The translations under genes were made by a program, and so were the position numbers. A stretch of 33,338 nucleotides of DNA from positions 1 to 33,338 of the forward strand of contig CADBPG010000128.1 of the NCBI GenBank assembly GCA_902796435.1. The letters run 5' to 3'. The notes below the pieces were generated by a model. The model was not told where the DNA came from and ran no database searches. It saw only the letters and a list, made by a program, of their open reading frames with translations. Below are positions 1-8,724 of the stretch, piece after piece. How positions within the stretch are numbered: the stretch's first letter is position 1; every line of letters starts with the position of its first letter. This stretch comes from an uncultured Eubacteriales bacterium (GTDB lineage Bacteria; Bacillota; Clostridia; Lachnospirales; Bianqueaceae).

Positions 1-2592
1 CAGATACTGGTGGTTCAGCGCCAGGACATCCGCCCGGTCGGTGGTCACCGACAATTGTGGCCAACCGATCAGCACGGTGGCACCTGCCTCCGCTGCAGCC
101 GTCAGCTTGTCCAGATCCTCTGGCGCGGCACAGTTGTAGCCCACCATGGCGATCAGTTTGTAAGGCGCGTAGGATGCGGCTTCCACCGGGATGATGTCGA
201 TGTTGCCGTGGGGCGTGCCGGTATGGAAGCCGACTGGCCCCTCAATGCAGGGATGGCGGTAGATGGCATCCTGCAGGCTCAGGGGATAATAATAGTTGAT
301 CAGGTCCCAGCTTTCTTCCGGGGCGGCGCAGGGCAGATCCGGATGCCCCCAGACACCATTGCGTCCGAAGACGCGCCAGCCGTCATAGCGGCCCTGCAGA
401 AAGGCGACCGGCGTGTAGAAGCTGCCGGTACGGCTGTGGGTGGCAACGAAACGGTAGAAGTCCTGCTGCTGCTTCCGGTGGTTGGTGCAGGCAGCACCGA
501 AACGGTCATGGGCATGGTAGTATTCTTCCATGTGCCACAGGCCTTCTTCGGTGTTGATCTCGTGGACGCCCTGCATGTAGGAAACATACAGTGCCAGACG
601 GTAGCGCCGGTACCGGGGCTCGATATCATGGGGCGTGGTGGACCACTGGACCGCGTGATGAGCACCGACGATGGGGTGGCCATAGGCCTGGGAAGCGCCG
701 CGCAGGGCGGAGCAGACCAGTTCCATCGGACCGTACATGGTCTCCGCACCGGTCCAGCTGTAGCCGGCCTGGTAGAAATACTTGAACAGGGAGGAAGGCC
801 CCGTGTGCCGGGTCGCCGTGTAGCGGGTCTTTGCCAGCTGCTCCACGAAATGGTCCGCCATCACCTTCATGTCCGCCGGCAGGTAGACATTGCGGTAGAG
901 CCCTAAATGCTCCTTTCCGTCCGCGTTATTGATCCGCGGATCCTCGAAATCCCCACCGTTGCCGATGGAAATGATGTTTTCCGGGCAGAGGAAGGCGTTG
1001 GATTCCTCCGGGAACTCTTCCAGCATCCGGATCATCATATCATAGTAGAGCTGCATGTTGGGCTTGTCCGTGTGCTCATTGTAGCCCCAGTAGCACTGGG
1101 CACCGTCCCGCTCATGGTTCTGCCGCCCCAGGAAAGCGGGGCTCTCCAGCAGAGCGCGGGCAGGGTTGGTGTTGACACCGGGCAGCTCGCGGCCATCGAT
1201 CATGTGGGCATATTTTACGTTCATGCCATTCAATACACGGACCAGCATCTCCCAGACCTGGGGGTCGATCTGCCGGCAGCCGCTCCATCGATAGGTGGGC
1301 CGGATGGTCAGCAGGTTGCCGACGCCTTCCGCCAGATACCAGCTTAAGTATTCTTCAAAATCCGCCGGGGTTTGGTCCACGTAGATCAGGTCGCCGGTGC
1401 CGGTGCTCACGCCGTCCTCTTCCTTGATGACCGCGCGCAGGATCTCTCCATCCACACCATTGACCTTGAACGTAAGGTGCGTGCCCGGATCATCGACACG
1501 GCAGCGCAGGACCTGCAGTCCGGCTTCCACAGTTTTCGGGCCGACTAGGCGGATCGTATCCGATGCCCACAGCACCGGCATGGCCTCCTTGGCCTTGACC
1601 AGGATACCGAATTCCACACCTACTGGTACCTGCTCCGGCACGGCAACGATGCGGAAGGGCGCGTAGGCATCCGGAATGGAGACAGCGCCGATCTCGTGCA
1701 GACGGTAGGGCAGGGGATTCCGACCCTCGTCCAGACGGGTGATGGTCAGCGTATTGTTTTCAGCGATCAGGCCTTCCGGCAGGCGGATCTGCCATTCGGA
1801 GTAGCGGTGGCAGCGTTCAAAGACAGGACCGTGCAGGATCTCGGTACCGTTCAGGGTGACCGCAAATGAGGGCCATTCTTTCTTGGACAGGTTCTGCCCC
1901 AGCCAGTTGAACTGGGGCCGGTCCTCGGTGAAGATCCCGAAGGAGGGGACGGTATTGTAACCGTTGGAGGAGGTCAAAAACGGCGCCTCGAACCAGATAT
2001 CACCGGTGAAATGGCGGCCTTCCAGGCAGACAAAGACGTTGGCGGTATCCTGGGTGGGGATGGTGATCTGCCGCACCAGGTCCTGCCAGTCATAGGTGCC
2101 CTCGGCAAAATCAATCTGCGCCACCACGTCTGCCGGGCCATAGCCCCGGCGGCGGGAGAGACCGGGCTTCTTATACCGGACCTCAAAGCGCAGGCGCAGG
2201 TAGCCGCCAGCGTTGATTTTTACATTTTTCGCCTTCGCACGGATCCCGCAGGTCCAATCCTCGGAGAAGCCGCTGAGGGCCAGATAGGACAGGACAGGGG
2301 GCCAGAGCACCTTGGTGCAGGCACGGAGAGGGTAGTCCGCATCCGTCCCTTCAAAATGGAGGGCATAGGCCTCTTTTTCCGCCTCGGCCGCGTCCAGCGC
2401 ATCATCGAGGCGGCGGTAGAACTGGGGCTCATCCGGCTCATTCTTCCACTGATAGAAGGTCACAGTCTCGCCAGTGAAAAAGAGCTGGCAGGTGTCCTTT
2501 GGCAGGGCGCCAAGCTCCACGGTCAATGACTTGCTCGGCCGGATGACATGATCTTCCGCGGGTGTCCATAAGGCTTGATAGGTCTCAAACAT
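1..2592 (-). CDS. Large glycoside-hydrolase-like protein, 3' end beyond the window
   Basis: An uninterrupted minus-strand frame of 864 codons runs from an ATG at 2592 to base 1, so the C-terminus is missing. The start follows an AAAGGAGG ribosome binding site. There is no signal peptide, so the product is probably cytoplasmic. Residues about 90-220 look like a beta-sandwich carbohydrate-binding domain, and the next 200 residues also look beta-rich. From about 430 to 760 the sequence has the Trp/Tyr/His/Asp-rich character of a TIM-barrel glycosidase, including NGGDFEDPRINNADG and GHPIVGAHHAVQWS. The visible end (KLIAMVGYNCAAPEDLDKL, then GATVLIGWPQL) resembles the flavodoxin-like domain that follows the barrel in some beta-galactosidases. 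I cannot assign a CAZy family or catalytic residues. It lies 17 bases downstream of the CobW-like gene and is probably cotranscribed with it. A sugar-active enzyme is likely; the substrate is unknown. Confidence 0.7.
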   Translation of the reverse strand, partial: MFETYQALWTPAEDHVIRPSKSLTVELGALPKDTCQLFFTGETVTFYQWKNEPDEPQFYRRLDDALDAAEAEKEAYALHFEGTDADYPLRACTKVLWPPVLSYLALSGFSEDWTCGIRAKAKNVKINAGGYLRLRFEVRYKKPGLSRRRGYGPADVVAQIDFAEGTYDWQDLVRQITIPTQDTANVFVCLEGRHFTGDIWFEAPFLTSSNGYNTVPSFGIFTEDRPQFNWLGQNLSKKEWPSFAVTLNGTEILHGPVFERCHRYSEWQIRLPEGLIAENNTLTITRLDEGRNPLPYRLHEIGAVSIPDAYAPFRIVAVPEQVPVGVEFGILVKAKEAMPVLWASDTIRLVGPKTVEAGLQVLRCRVDDPGTHLTFKVNGVDGEILRAVIKEEDGVSTGTGDLIYVDQTPADFEEYLSWYLAEGVGNLLTIRPTYRWSGCRQIDPQVWEMLVRVLNGMNVKYAHMIDGRELPGVNTNPARALLESPAFLGRQNHERDGAQCYWGYNEHTDKPNMQLYYDMMIRMLEEFPEESNAFLCPENIISIGNGGDFEDPRINNADGKEHLGLYRNVYLPADMKVMADHFVEQLAKTRYTATRHTGPSSLFKYFYQAGYSWTGAETMYGPMELVCSALRGASQAYGHPIVGAHHAVQWSTTPHDIEPRYRRYRLALYVSYMQGVHEINTEEGLWHMEEYYHAHDRFGAACTNHRKQQQDFYRFVATHSRTGSFYTPVAFLQGRYDGWRVFGRNGVWGHPDLPCAAPEESWDLINYYYPLSLQDAIYRHPCIEGPVGFHTGTPHGNIDIIPVEAASYAPYKLIAMVGYNCAAPEDLDKLTAAAEAGATVLIGWPQLSVTTDRADVLALNHQYL

Positions 2593-2609
2593 GGGGATCC
2601 TCCTTTATA

Positions 2610-3521
2610 TCAAGGAAATAGTGCTGTAACAGCGGGTTCTTGCAGTTCTTCGCCGATGACGATCAGGACTTCCTGTCCCGCCGCGGACGGCCGAAGATCC
2701 ATCTGCTCCTGGGTGGCATTGAGTTCCAGCCAGCCTTCATCGGTCTTCAGGAAACCTTTGACACGGATCACATGCCCATAGGCAGGGTCCGCGAACAACC
2801 GGGCGACGCGTTCTTTCAGGAGTTCAGGTGTCATCGTACGCTGCATCAGGTACAGGGTATCATAGCCATTCTCGTCCATGAGCTGCTGCTTTTCATAGGC
2901 CTCTGGCCGGTAATCACAGCTGGTAAGGAACGAGAGATCTTCAGGAGAGAGGGGTCCGCCATCGAAGGTGCGGGCTTCAGCCTCCGTAAAACGTCTGCGG
3001 CAGCGGATCCCGGCACAGGCCCTGTTCAAGTGCTCCAGTACATTGGTGGGCACTGCAGAACAATGGCTGAAGACGATGGCGCCGGCAGTGGCGGCCTCCG
3101 AAGCCAGCAGATATTCCGATTCCGGAGACAGTACCTCCGGCAGACGCGCATCCACCAGGGCGATCACGCTGCCGATGGTGTACCAGCGGTCCAATGGCTC
3201 CTCCTGCAGCGCATCGTAGAATTCATCCACGTCATAGATGCCGGAGGGTTCGACGATCACACGGTCATACCCCAGCATCCCCATGGCGATCAGCTTGGTG
3301 CGGAAGCGCCTGCGGTGGCAGTCATAATCGCAGCCACCCGCCACCATTTCGATATCGCAGCCCAGTTGCTCGACCAGCATGCGGTCGATGTTCACAGCAC
3401 CAAAGTCGTTCTCCAGGATGCAGACCCGAAGCCCCTGTTCCATGAGCAGGCGTACATATTGTGTGATAAAAGTAGTTTTACCGGCGCCAAGAAAGCCGGT
3501 GATCAGATCGATTTTTGTCAT
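2610..3521 (-). CDS. Divergent CobW/COG0523-type GTPase
   Basis: This 303-residue protein starts with the CobW/YjiA pattern: a P-loop GFLGAGKTT at residues 9-17, ENDFG at 37-41 (usually ENEFG), and EPSG in place of the usual ETTG. COG0523 proteins are metal-handling GTPases that deliver or insert metals such as zinc or cobalt. Two hallmark motifs are altered. The metal-binding GGCxCC is replaced by GGCDYDCH (C64, C68, H69), and the guanine-specificity NKxD region reads FSHCSAVP. The C-terminal part (about 220-300) fits the small CobW C-terminal domain. The ATG at 3521 begins the conserved TKIDLITGF segment; its ribosome site is only a weak GAAAG. It is the first gene after a good promoter and precedes the large glycosidase-like gene. 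Family assignment is firm; metal and client are unknown. Confidence 0.85.
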   Translation of the reverse strand: MTKIDLITGFLGAGKTTFITQYVRLLMEQGLRVCILENDFGAVNIDRMLVEQLGCDIEMVAGGCDYDCHRRRFRTKLIAMGMLGYDRVIVEPSGIYDVDEFYDALQEEPLDRWYTIGSVIALVDARLPEVLSPESEYLLASEAATAGAIVFSHCSAVPTNVLEHLNRACAGIRCRRRFTEAEARTFDGGPLSPEDLSFLTSCDYRPEAYEKQQLMDENGYDTLYLMQRTMTPELLKERVARLFADPAYGHVIRVKGFLKTDEGWLELNATQEQMDLRPSAAGQEVLIVIGEELQEPAVTALFP

Positions 3522-3559
3522 AGGTATTGTCTTTCTTTGTTTCTGTGAGTTACAGATGT

Positions 3560-3588
3560 ATCATACTCAAAAATAAAGGATCTGACAA
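3560..3588 (-). promoter_or_regulatory. Sigma-A-type promoter of the CobW-like gene
   Basis: On the minus strand TTGTCA (3588-3583) and TATGAT (3565-3560) are separated by exactly 17 bases, about 40 bases before the ATG at 3521. Confidence 0.7.
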
Positions 3589-3634
3589 GGTGAAAGCATA
3601 AAAAAGAGAGGCCATGAAATACCGAGGATCGACT

Positions 3635-3936
3635 TGTCCTGCCCCATTGACTATCAGGAATCGAGATATCATCGATGCTACAGGTACAGCGGGCTTGCAG
3701 GATCGCTTTATACCCTTACTCTACAGGTACACCGGGCTTGTAGAATCGCTTTATACCCTTACTCTACAGGTACACCGGGCTTGCAGAATCGCATTATATC
3801 TTTGTCCTACATGTACAATTTGCGCGAAAAGCGGCCAAGCGTACATGTAGGATTTATGAAGTGGTCGATTCTGATAGCTTCATGTACCTGTAGATTTTAC
3901 GAAACGCTTGATCCTGATAGCTTCGTGTACCTGTAG
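3635..3936. repeat. Mirrored array of 43-base repeats around a palindromic centre
   Basis: CTACAGGTAC begins units at 3678, 3721 and 3764, and the related CTACATGTAC begins at 3807. The spacing is exactly 43 bases. The inverted form ends at 3850 (GTACATGTAG), 3893 and 3936 (GTACCTGTAG), again every 43 bases. The element thus reads as three forward units, a 44-base centre (3807-3850) with 10-base inverted arms, and two reverse units. Forward units also share GGGCTTG and an AGAATCGC-like core; reverse units share the core as ATCAG(A/G)ATC. A decayed forward unit is visible at 3635-3677 (CTATCAGGAATCG). As 43 is not a multiple of three, this is not a protein repeat. The stretch 3522-4145 contains no convincing gene, only this array and the flanking promoters. 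Confidence 0.85.
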
Positions 3937-4063
3937 ATCATCCCAGATCTAAATAATTGCAGGTCAGCCCCTGTTTTTGTTGAACGATGATCAGTCTCAA
4001 AATGACTAAGTCAGAAAAAGCTAACATTAATTTGTACAATTCCAACAAAATTCTAAAAACCTG

Positions 4064-4092
4064 TTGACAGAAACAGTGCAAATCAGTATAAT
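4064..4092 (+). promoter_or_regulatory. Strong sigma-A-type promoter of the fucosidase/beta-galactosidase operon
   Basis: Consensus TTGACA (4064-4069) and TATAAT (4087-4092) are separated by 17 bases, 54 bases before the kinase ATG. Confidence 0.85.
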
Positions 4093-4103
4093 CAAGCCAA
4101 AAG

Positions 4104-4115
4104 CGAAACGTTTCG
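4104..4115. promoter_or_regulatory. LacI-type operator (palindrome with central CG)
   Basis: The perfect palindrome CGAAACGTTTCG lies just after the -10 box, where bound repressor would block transcription. A central CpG with A/T-rich flanks is typical of LacI-family operators and also resembles cre sites of CcpA. The LacI-type gene at 9569 in the same operon is the most likely ligand-responsive partner; this is inferred from position. Confidence 0.65.
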
Positions 4116-4145
4116 TTTTTCGAATATCGAAAAGTGGAGAAACCC

Positions 4146-5660
4146 ATGAAAAATCTACTCATTGGAATCGATATCGGCACGTCCGGATTGAAGACAGCGG
4201 TCTTCTCGCCGGAGACAGGCCTGGTCGCCGCAGTCTCAGAAGACTACCCGGTGGATTACCCCCATCCCGGCTGGGCGGAACAGGATCCGGACATCTGGTG
4301 GAACGCCGCGGTCCGCAGTCTGAACCGTCTGTGGACAGAGGAAAAGGTGGATCCGGCAGACGTGGCCGGACTGGCGGTGGATGGACAAAGCTGGTCCTGC
4401 ATCCCCATCGATCGGCAGGGGCGTGTACTGCATAAGACCCCCATCTGGATCGATACGCGTGCGGATGAGATCTGCCGCAGGGCGGAGGAGCAGGGGCTGT
4501 CGGAACGGGCATTCCAGACCGGACAGAATCCCTTCAAACCCAGCTATACCACGCCGAAGATCCTCTGGTTCAAAGAAGAAAAGCCGGAGGTCTACAAGAA
4601 CACCTATAAGTTTTTGCAATGCAACAGCTTTATCGAATATCGTCTGACAGGCATCGTATCGCAGGATGTCTGCATGAGTTACGGCCTGCATGTCGTCAGC
4701 ATGGAGACCGGTGCTTATGATCCGGAACTGGCAGATCTTTTAGGGGTCGACCTGGAAAAACTGCCGGAAAAGAATCTGGACTGCGATGCCATCGTCGGTG
4801 GAGTCTCTGCGCAGGCAGCGGCTTTGACCGGCCTGAAGGAAGGAACACCGGTCATCGCCGGTGGTCTGGATGCAGCCTGCGGAACGCTGGGCGCCGGGGT
4901 CTACCGGGAAGGGCAGACCCAGGAACAAGGCGGCCAGGCCGGCGGCATGAGCATCTGCACCTCTTCCTATAGAGGCGATCCTTCCTTGATCATGAGTCAT
5001 CACGTTGTACCTGGTCTGTGGATCCTACAAGGAGGGACTGCCGGGGGTGGAGCCAGTCTGAACTGGATCGTCCGTGAGATCGGAGCGGCTGAAGAGCAGT
5101 GGGCGGCCGCCAACGGACGGGGCAAGTTCGAACGAGTCAGCGAACTGGCAGAAACCATACAGCCCGGCTCAGATGGGTTGGTCTTCCTCCCCTACCTGTC
5201 TGGCGAACGGTCCCCCCTTTGGGATGCACAGGCAAAGGGCGTTTTCTTCGGCCTGGGGTTCGATAAGACCCGGGCCCATATGTACCGTTCCGTCATGGAA
5301 GGTGTGGCGTTTTCTCTGCAGCACAACCTGGAAGTGGCGGCGAAGGCCGGCGCGCCGGTGGGAGAGATGTACGCCATGGGCGGCGCGGCCAACAGCCTGG
5401 TCTGGACGCAGCTGAAGAGCGATATCACCGGCAAGACCATCCATGTGCCCGCCACGGACACGGCGACCACCCTGGGCGCCTCGATCCTGGCCGGTATCGC
5501 GACTGGCGCGTACAAGAGCTACCAGGAGGCAGTGGAAAGAAACGTGCAGATCCTGCGCACCCATACGCCGGATCCGGAACGTCATGAGGCTTATCAAAAG
5601 TACTACCGCATCTACCGCGCACTGTATGAGCAGACGCGCGACCTGATGCACGAACTGTAA
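4146..5660 (+). CDS. FGGY-family sugar kinase, xylulokinase-like
   Basis: This 504-residue protein has the normal FGGY kinase length. The N-terminal phosphate-binding segment IGIDIGTSGLKTAVF, GWAEQDPDIWW and WIDTRADEI are of the xylulokinase type. The second half carries GGLDAACGTLGAG, GGTAGGGASLNW and AMGGAANSLVWTQ, which match the C-terminal ATP-binding half. The usual xylulokinase SGQMHG motif reads VDGQSWSC, so the sugar specificity is uncertain. The ATG at 4146 is chosen because GGAG at 4136-4139 lies before it and the conserved N-terminus follows; an in-frame GTG at 4134 is less likely. It is the first gene of an operon with a beta-galactosidase, reductase, class II aldolase, LacI regulator and alpha-fucosidase. 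It probably phosphorylates a ketose made from a sugar released by that operon. Confidence 0.85.
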   Translation: MKNLLIGIDIGTSGLKTAVFSPETGLVAAVSEDYPVDYPHPGWAEQDPDIWWNAAVRSLNRLWTEEKVDPADVAGLAVDGQSWSCIPIDRQGRVLHKTPIWIDTRADEICRRAEEQGLSERAFQTGQNPFKPSYTTPKILWFKEEKPEVYKNTYKFLQCNSFIEYRLTGIVSQDVCMSYGLHVVSMETGAYDPELADLLGVDLEKLPEKNLDCDAIVGGVSAQAAALTGLKEGTPVIAGGLDAACGTLGAGVYREGQTQEQGGQAGGMSICTSSYRGDPSLIMSHHVVPGLWILQGGTAGGGASLNWIVREIGAAEEQWAAANGRGKFERVSELAETIQPGSDGLVFLPYLSGERSPLWDAQAKGVFFGLGFDKTRAHMYRSVMEGVAFSLQHNLEVAAKAGAPVGEMYAMGGAANSLVWTQLKSDITGKTIHVPATDTATTLGASILAGIATGAYKSYQEAVERNVQILRTHTPDPERHEAYQKYYRIYRALYEQTRDLMHEL

Positions 5661-5675
5661 GGAACAGTACCACCT

Positions 5676-7640
5676 ATGGAAATCAAAGCACCTTTCCTGG
5701 GATGTGCCTACTATCCGGAGGACTGGCCGGAAGAGCAGATCCCCTATGACATTCAGAAAATGAAGGAGGCCGGCATCCGCTGCGCACGTATCGGAGAATT
5801 TGCCTGGCGCAAGATGGAGCCGAAACGCGGCGTCTACGATTTCACCTGGCTGCATAAAGTAGTCAATGCCCTGGGTGAGGCCGGGATCTACGTCGTCATG
5901 GGTACGCCCACCGCGACACCGCCGATCTGGCTGTCCCGCGAGTATCCCGACGTACTGAACCGCAACGCGGACGGGACCCGGGTCGAGCACGGCGGCCGCC
6001 GTCATTGCTGCTCCAACAACCCGCATTACCTGGAAGCCAGCGATGCCATCGTCGAGGCGATGGGCCGGGAATTCGGCGAGGATCCCTACATCATCGGCTG
6101 GCAGCTGGACAACGAGATCTACACCGGCAATGATGGCTGCGTCTGTCCGCACTGCATGGACCGGTTCCACAAGCATCTGAAGGATACCTACGGCACCGTC
6201 GAGAACCTCAATGCCCGTTGGAACCTGAACCTGTTCAGCCAGGCTTATGATTCCTTCAACGAAGTGCCGCCGGCAGTCAATGCCTGGCACAACCCGCACA
6301 TGAAGTATGAGTGGGAGATGGCCCATCACATCGCCAACATCGAGTTCATGCACCGCCAGGCTGCCATCCTGAAAAAGTATACGAAGGCGCCCATCGGCAC
6401 GGACATGATGCCTCTGAACGGCATGGGCTATGAAGAAATGACAGAGCCTCTGGATGTGGTCATGTTCAACCATTACAACGTGCCTGAGAACCTGAACGAC
6501 GAGATCTTCTGGTTCAACTTCCTGCGTCCGTTGAAAGAGCGTCCCTTCTGGAACACAGAGACGGCGACGATCTGGAACGGCAGCACGGCCATCAGCCAGT
6601 TCCTGAAGCCGGAAGGCTATTGCCGCCTCAACTCCTGGCTGCCCATCGCCCTGGGTGGAGAGTCCAACATGTACTGGCTGTTCCGCCAGCACTGGGCCGG
6701 ACACGAGCTGGTCCATGGCTCCGTCCTGACACCGGAGGGACGTCCAGTGCATACCTTCGGCGAGATCCAGCAGACCTCCGCGGAATATGACAAGGCGGCC
6801 GAGTTCCTGAAGAACAACAAGATCAAGACGCCGGTGGCCATGCATTTCACCTCCCGCAGCTGGAACCTGTTCCGGCAGCAGAAGCTCTACGCGGACAATG
6901 ATTATCTGGCGCAGGTGCGCAACTTCCACCACGCCATCTTCAAAGAGGGTGTCCTGCCGGACGTTATCGATTCCACCAAGGATCCTGAAGCCTACAAGGT
7001 GGTCTTCTCACCGCTGGTCATGACCCTGGAAGACCGTGACTTAAAAGAAAAGATGCGCCGCTTCGTCGAGAACGGCGGTGTCTGGGTGGCCGGTCCCATG
7101 ACCGACATCCGCAATGATATCGGCGCCCACTATACCGACAAGGCCATGGGTCTGTTGGAGGAGATGCTGGGCATCCGCCAGGATTACCAGATCCCGAACA
7201 ACGGCCTGTACCTGAAGGCGGACCATCCGGACGGACGTCCCGCGGATCTGGGTCCCTGGGTCGAGTGCTATACCGTGCCGGAGGACGCCAAGGTCATCGT
7301 CAAGATCGCAGAAGGGCACAGCGCCCTGAAGGACGAGGCCGTCATCAGTGAGATCGCCTATGGCAAGGGCAAAGTCATCGTGCTGGGCACCATGCCCTCC
7401 GAGATCGGCCTCAGCCACCTCATCCGCTTCGCCCTGTCCGAGGCGGGCGTCCAGCCCTACAAGACGGAAGGATCCCTGCTGGTCATTCCGCGCGGTGAGG
7501 GTCTGATCCTCTGCGAGACCGCTTTCCAGCCGGCGAAGATCTGCCTGGAGCAGGAGATGGTCAACGTGCTGACCGGTGAGACGGTTTCCGGCGAGCTTGC
7601 CGTATCCCCCTATGATGTCGTGATTCTTCAAAATAAATAA
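5676..7640 (+). CDS. GH42 beta-galactosidase
   Basis: This 654-residue protein matches family GH42 over its full length and hydrolyses terminal beta-D-galactosides. The N-terminal barrel begins with FLGCAYYPEDWPEEQ. The acid/base glutamate is E147 in GWQLDNEI, and the nucleophile is probably E295 in FWNTETAT. The Cys-rich loop CVCPHC near residues 152-157 corresponds to the structural metal site seen in several GH42 enzymes. A flavodoxin-like trimerisation domain (about 390-590) and a small C-terminal beta domain follow. There is no signal peptide, so it acts on imported oligosaccharides in the cytoplasm. It starts 15 bases after the kinase and belongs to the same transcript. The family is certain; the linkage preference cannot be read from the sequence. 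Confidence 0.95.
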   Translation: MEIKAPFLGCAYYPEDWPEEQIPYDIQKMKEAGIRCARIGEFAWRKMEPKRGVYDFTWLHKVVNALGEAGIYVVMGTPTATPPIWLSREYPDVLNRNADGTRVEHGGRRHCCSNNPHYLEASDAIVEAMGREFGEDPYIIGWQLDNEIYTGNDGCVCPHCMDRFHKHLKDTYGTVENLNARWNLNLFSQAYDSFNEVPPAVNAWHNPHMKYEWEMAHHIANIEFMHRQAAILKKYTKAPIGTDMMPLNGMGYEEMTEPLDVVMFNHYNVPENLNDEIFWFNFLRPLKERPFWNTETATIWNGSTAISQFLKPEGYCRLNSWLPIALGGESNMYWLFRQHWAGHELVHGSVLTPEGRPVHTFGEIQQTSAEYDKAAEFLKNNKIKTPVAMHFTSRSWNLFRQQKLYADNDYLAQVRNFHHAIFKEGVLPDVIDSTKDPEAYKVVFSPLVMTLEDRDLKEKMRRFVENGGVWVAGPMTDIRNDIGAHYTDKAMGLLEEMLGIRQDYQIPNNGLYLKADHPDGRPADLGPWVECYTVPEDAKVIVKIAEGHSALKDEAVISEIAYGKGKVIVLGTMPSEIGLSHLIRFALSEAGVQPYKTEGSLLVIPRGEGLILCETAFQPAKICLEQEMVNVLTGETVSGELAVSPYDVVILQNK

Positions 7641-7665
7641 TGAAACTCTTGAAAGGAGATCTACT

Positions 7666-8724
7666 ATGGCACAATTCATTATGAACCAGGACGCAGTCGA
7701 TCCGAAGAGCGTCCCGCAAAAGACCCTGTACACCGGCGCGACCATGCCGGCCGTCGGTATCGGTACCTTCGGTTCCGACCGCTTCTCCAACGAGGACATC
7801 GCGGCCGCCGTCTATGATGCGCTCCACAGTGGCTATCGCTTCGTCGACTGCGCTGCCTGCTATGGCAATGAAAAGAATATCGGTGAAGTCTTCCACAAAG
7901 TCTTTGAAGAGGAAGGCCTGCCCCGGGAAGAAGTCTTCGTCATGTCCAAACTGTGGAATGACAAGCACGCTCCGGAGGATGTCATCGCTTCCTGCAAGCA
8001 GACGCTGGAAGATCTGCAGCTGGACTATCTGGACTGCTATCTGGTCCACTGGCCCTTCCCGAACTACCATGCACCGGGCGTATCTGTAGATTCCCGCAGC
8101 GCCGACGCCCGTCCCTACATCCATGAAGAGTTCATGGCCACCTGGCGTGCCATGGAATCTCTGGTGGAGCAGGGGCTGGTCAAGCACATCGGTACCTCCA
8201 ACGTGACCATTCCGAAGCTGTCCATGATCCTGCGCGACGCGAAGATCAAGCCGGCCATCAACGAGATGGAACTGCATCCGTGCTTCCAGCAGGGTGAACT
8301 GTACCAGTACTGTGTCGACAACGGCATCCAGCCCGTCGGCTTCTGCCCGATCGGTTCTCCGACCCGTCCCGACCGCGACATGACTCCGGATGATCTGGCA
8401 GACATCGAGCAGCCCATCGTAGTGCGCATCGCGAAGGCCCATGGCGTCCATCCAGCCGTCATCTGCATCAAGTGGGCGGTACAGCGTGGCCAGGTGCCGA
8501 TCCCGTTCTCCATCCATCACAACGAGTACGTCAGCAACCTGCGCTGCGCGACGGAAGATCCGCTGACGATCCAGGAGATCGAGGACCTGAAGAGTGTAGA
8601 ACGTTACTGCCGTCTGATCAAGGGCCAGGTTTTCCTGTGGAAAGGCGCCAATGACTGGCTGGATCTGTGGGATGTGGATGGAACCATCCCGGGCTGGAAC
8701 GGTTATGAAAGGAAGTTCAACTAA
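7666..8724 (+). CDS. Aldo/keto reductase with intact catalytic tetrad
   Basis: The 352-residue product is an NAD(P)H-dependent aldo/keto reductase. The tetrad is complete: D61 and Y66 in VDCAACYGNE, K96 in VMSKLW and H128 in YLVHWP. GTSNVTIPKL and NEMELHPCFQQ are characteristic later barrel segments. The start follows GAAAGGAG. The protein is somewhat longer than a typical member (about 280-320), with an acidic, Trp-rich C-terminal tail (WKGANDWLDLWDVDG) that may cover the active site. Its stop overlaps the aldolase start by one base (TAATG), so translation is coupled. In this operon it probably reduces a sugar or an aldehyde formed by the aldolase; which one is not clear. Confidence 0.9.
   Translation: MAQFIMNQDAVDPKSVPQKTLYTGATMPAVGIGTFGSDRFSNEDIAAAVYDALHSGYRFVDCAACYGNEKNIGEVFHKVFEEEGLPREEVFVMSKLWNDKHAPEDVIASCKQTLEDLQLDYLDCYLVHWPFPNYHAPGVSVDSRSADARPYIHEEFMATWRAMESLVEQGLVKHIGTSNVTIPKLSMILRDAKIKPAINEMELHPCFQQGELYQYCVDNGIQPVGFCPIGSPTRPDRDMTPDDLADIEQPIVVRIAKAHGVHPAVICIKWAVQRGQVPIPFSIHHNEYVSNLRCATEDPLTIQEIEDLKSVERYCRLIKGQVFLWKGANDWLDLWDVDGTIPGWNGYERKFN

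Noticed and set aside
10-906. Plus-strand frame of 298 codons at the left edge
   Set aside because: It opposes the continuous 864-codon minus-strand gene, which has a ribosome site and domain-like composition.
3614-3936. Short plus-strand frames through the 43-base repeats
   Set aside because: The repeat length is not a multiple of three, so the frames are incidental; no ribosome site.
5169-6932. Long open minus-strand frame opposite the kinase and beta-galactosidase genes
   Set aside because: It is the antisense of two clear enzymes in GC-rich DNA, has no ribosome site and shows no protein-family pattern.
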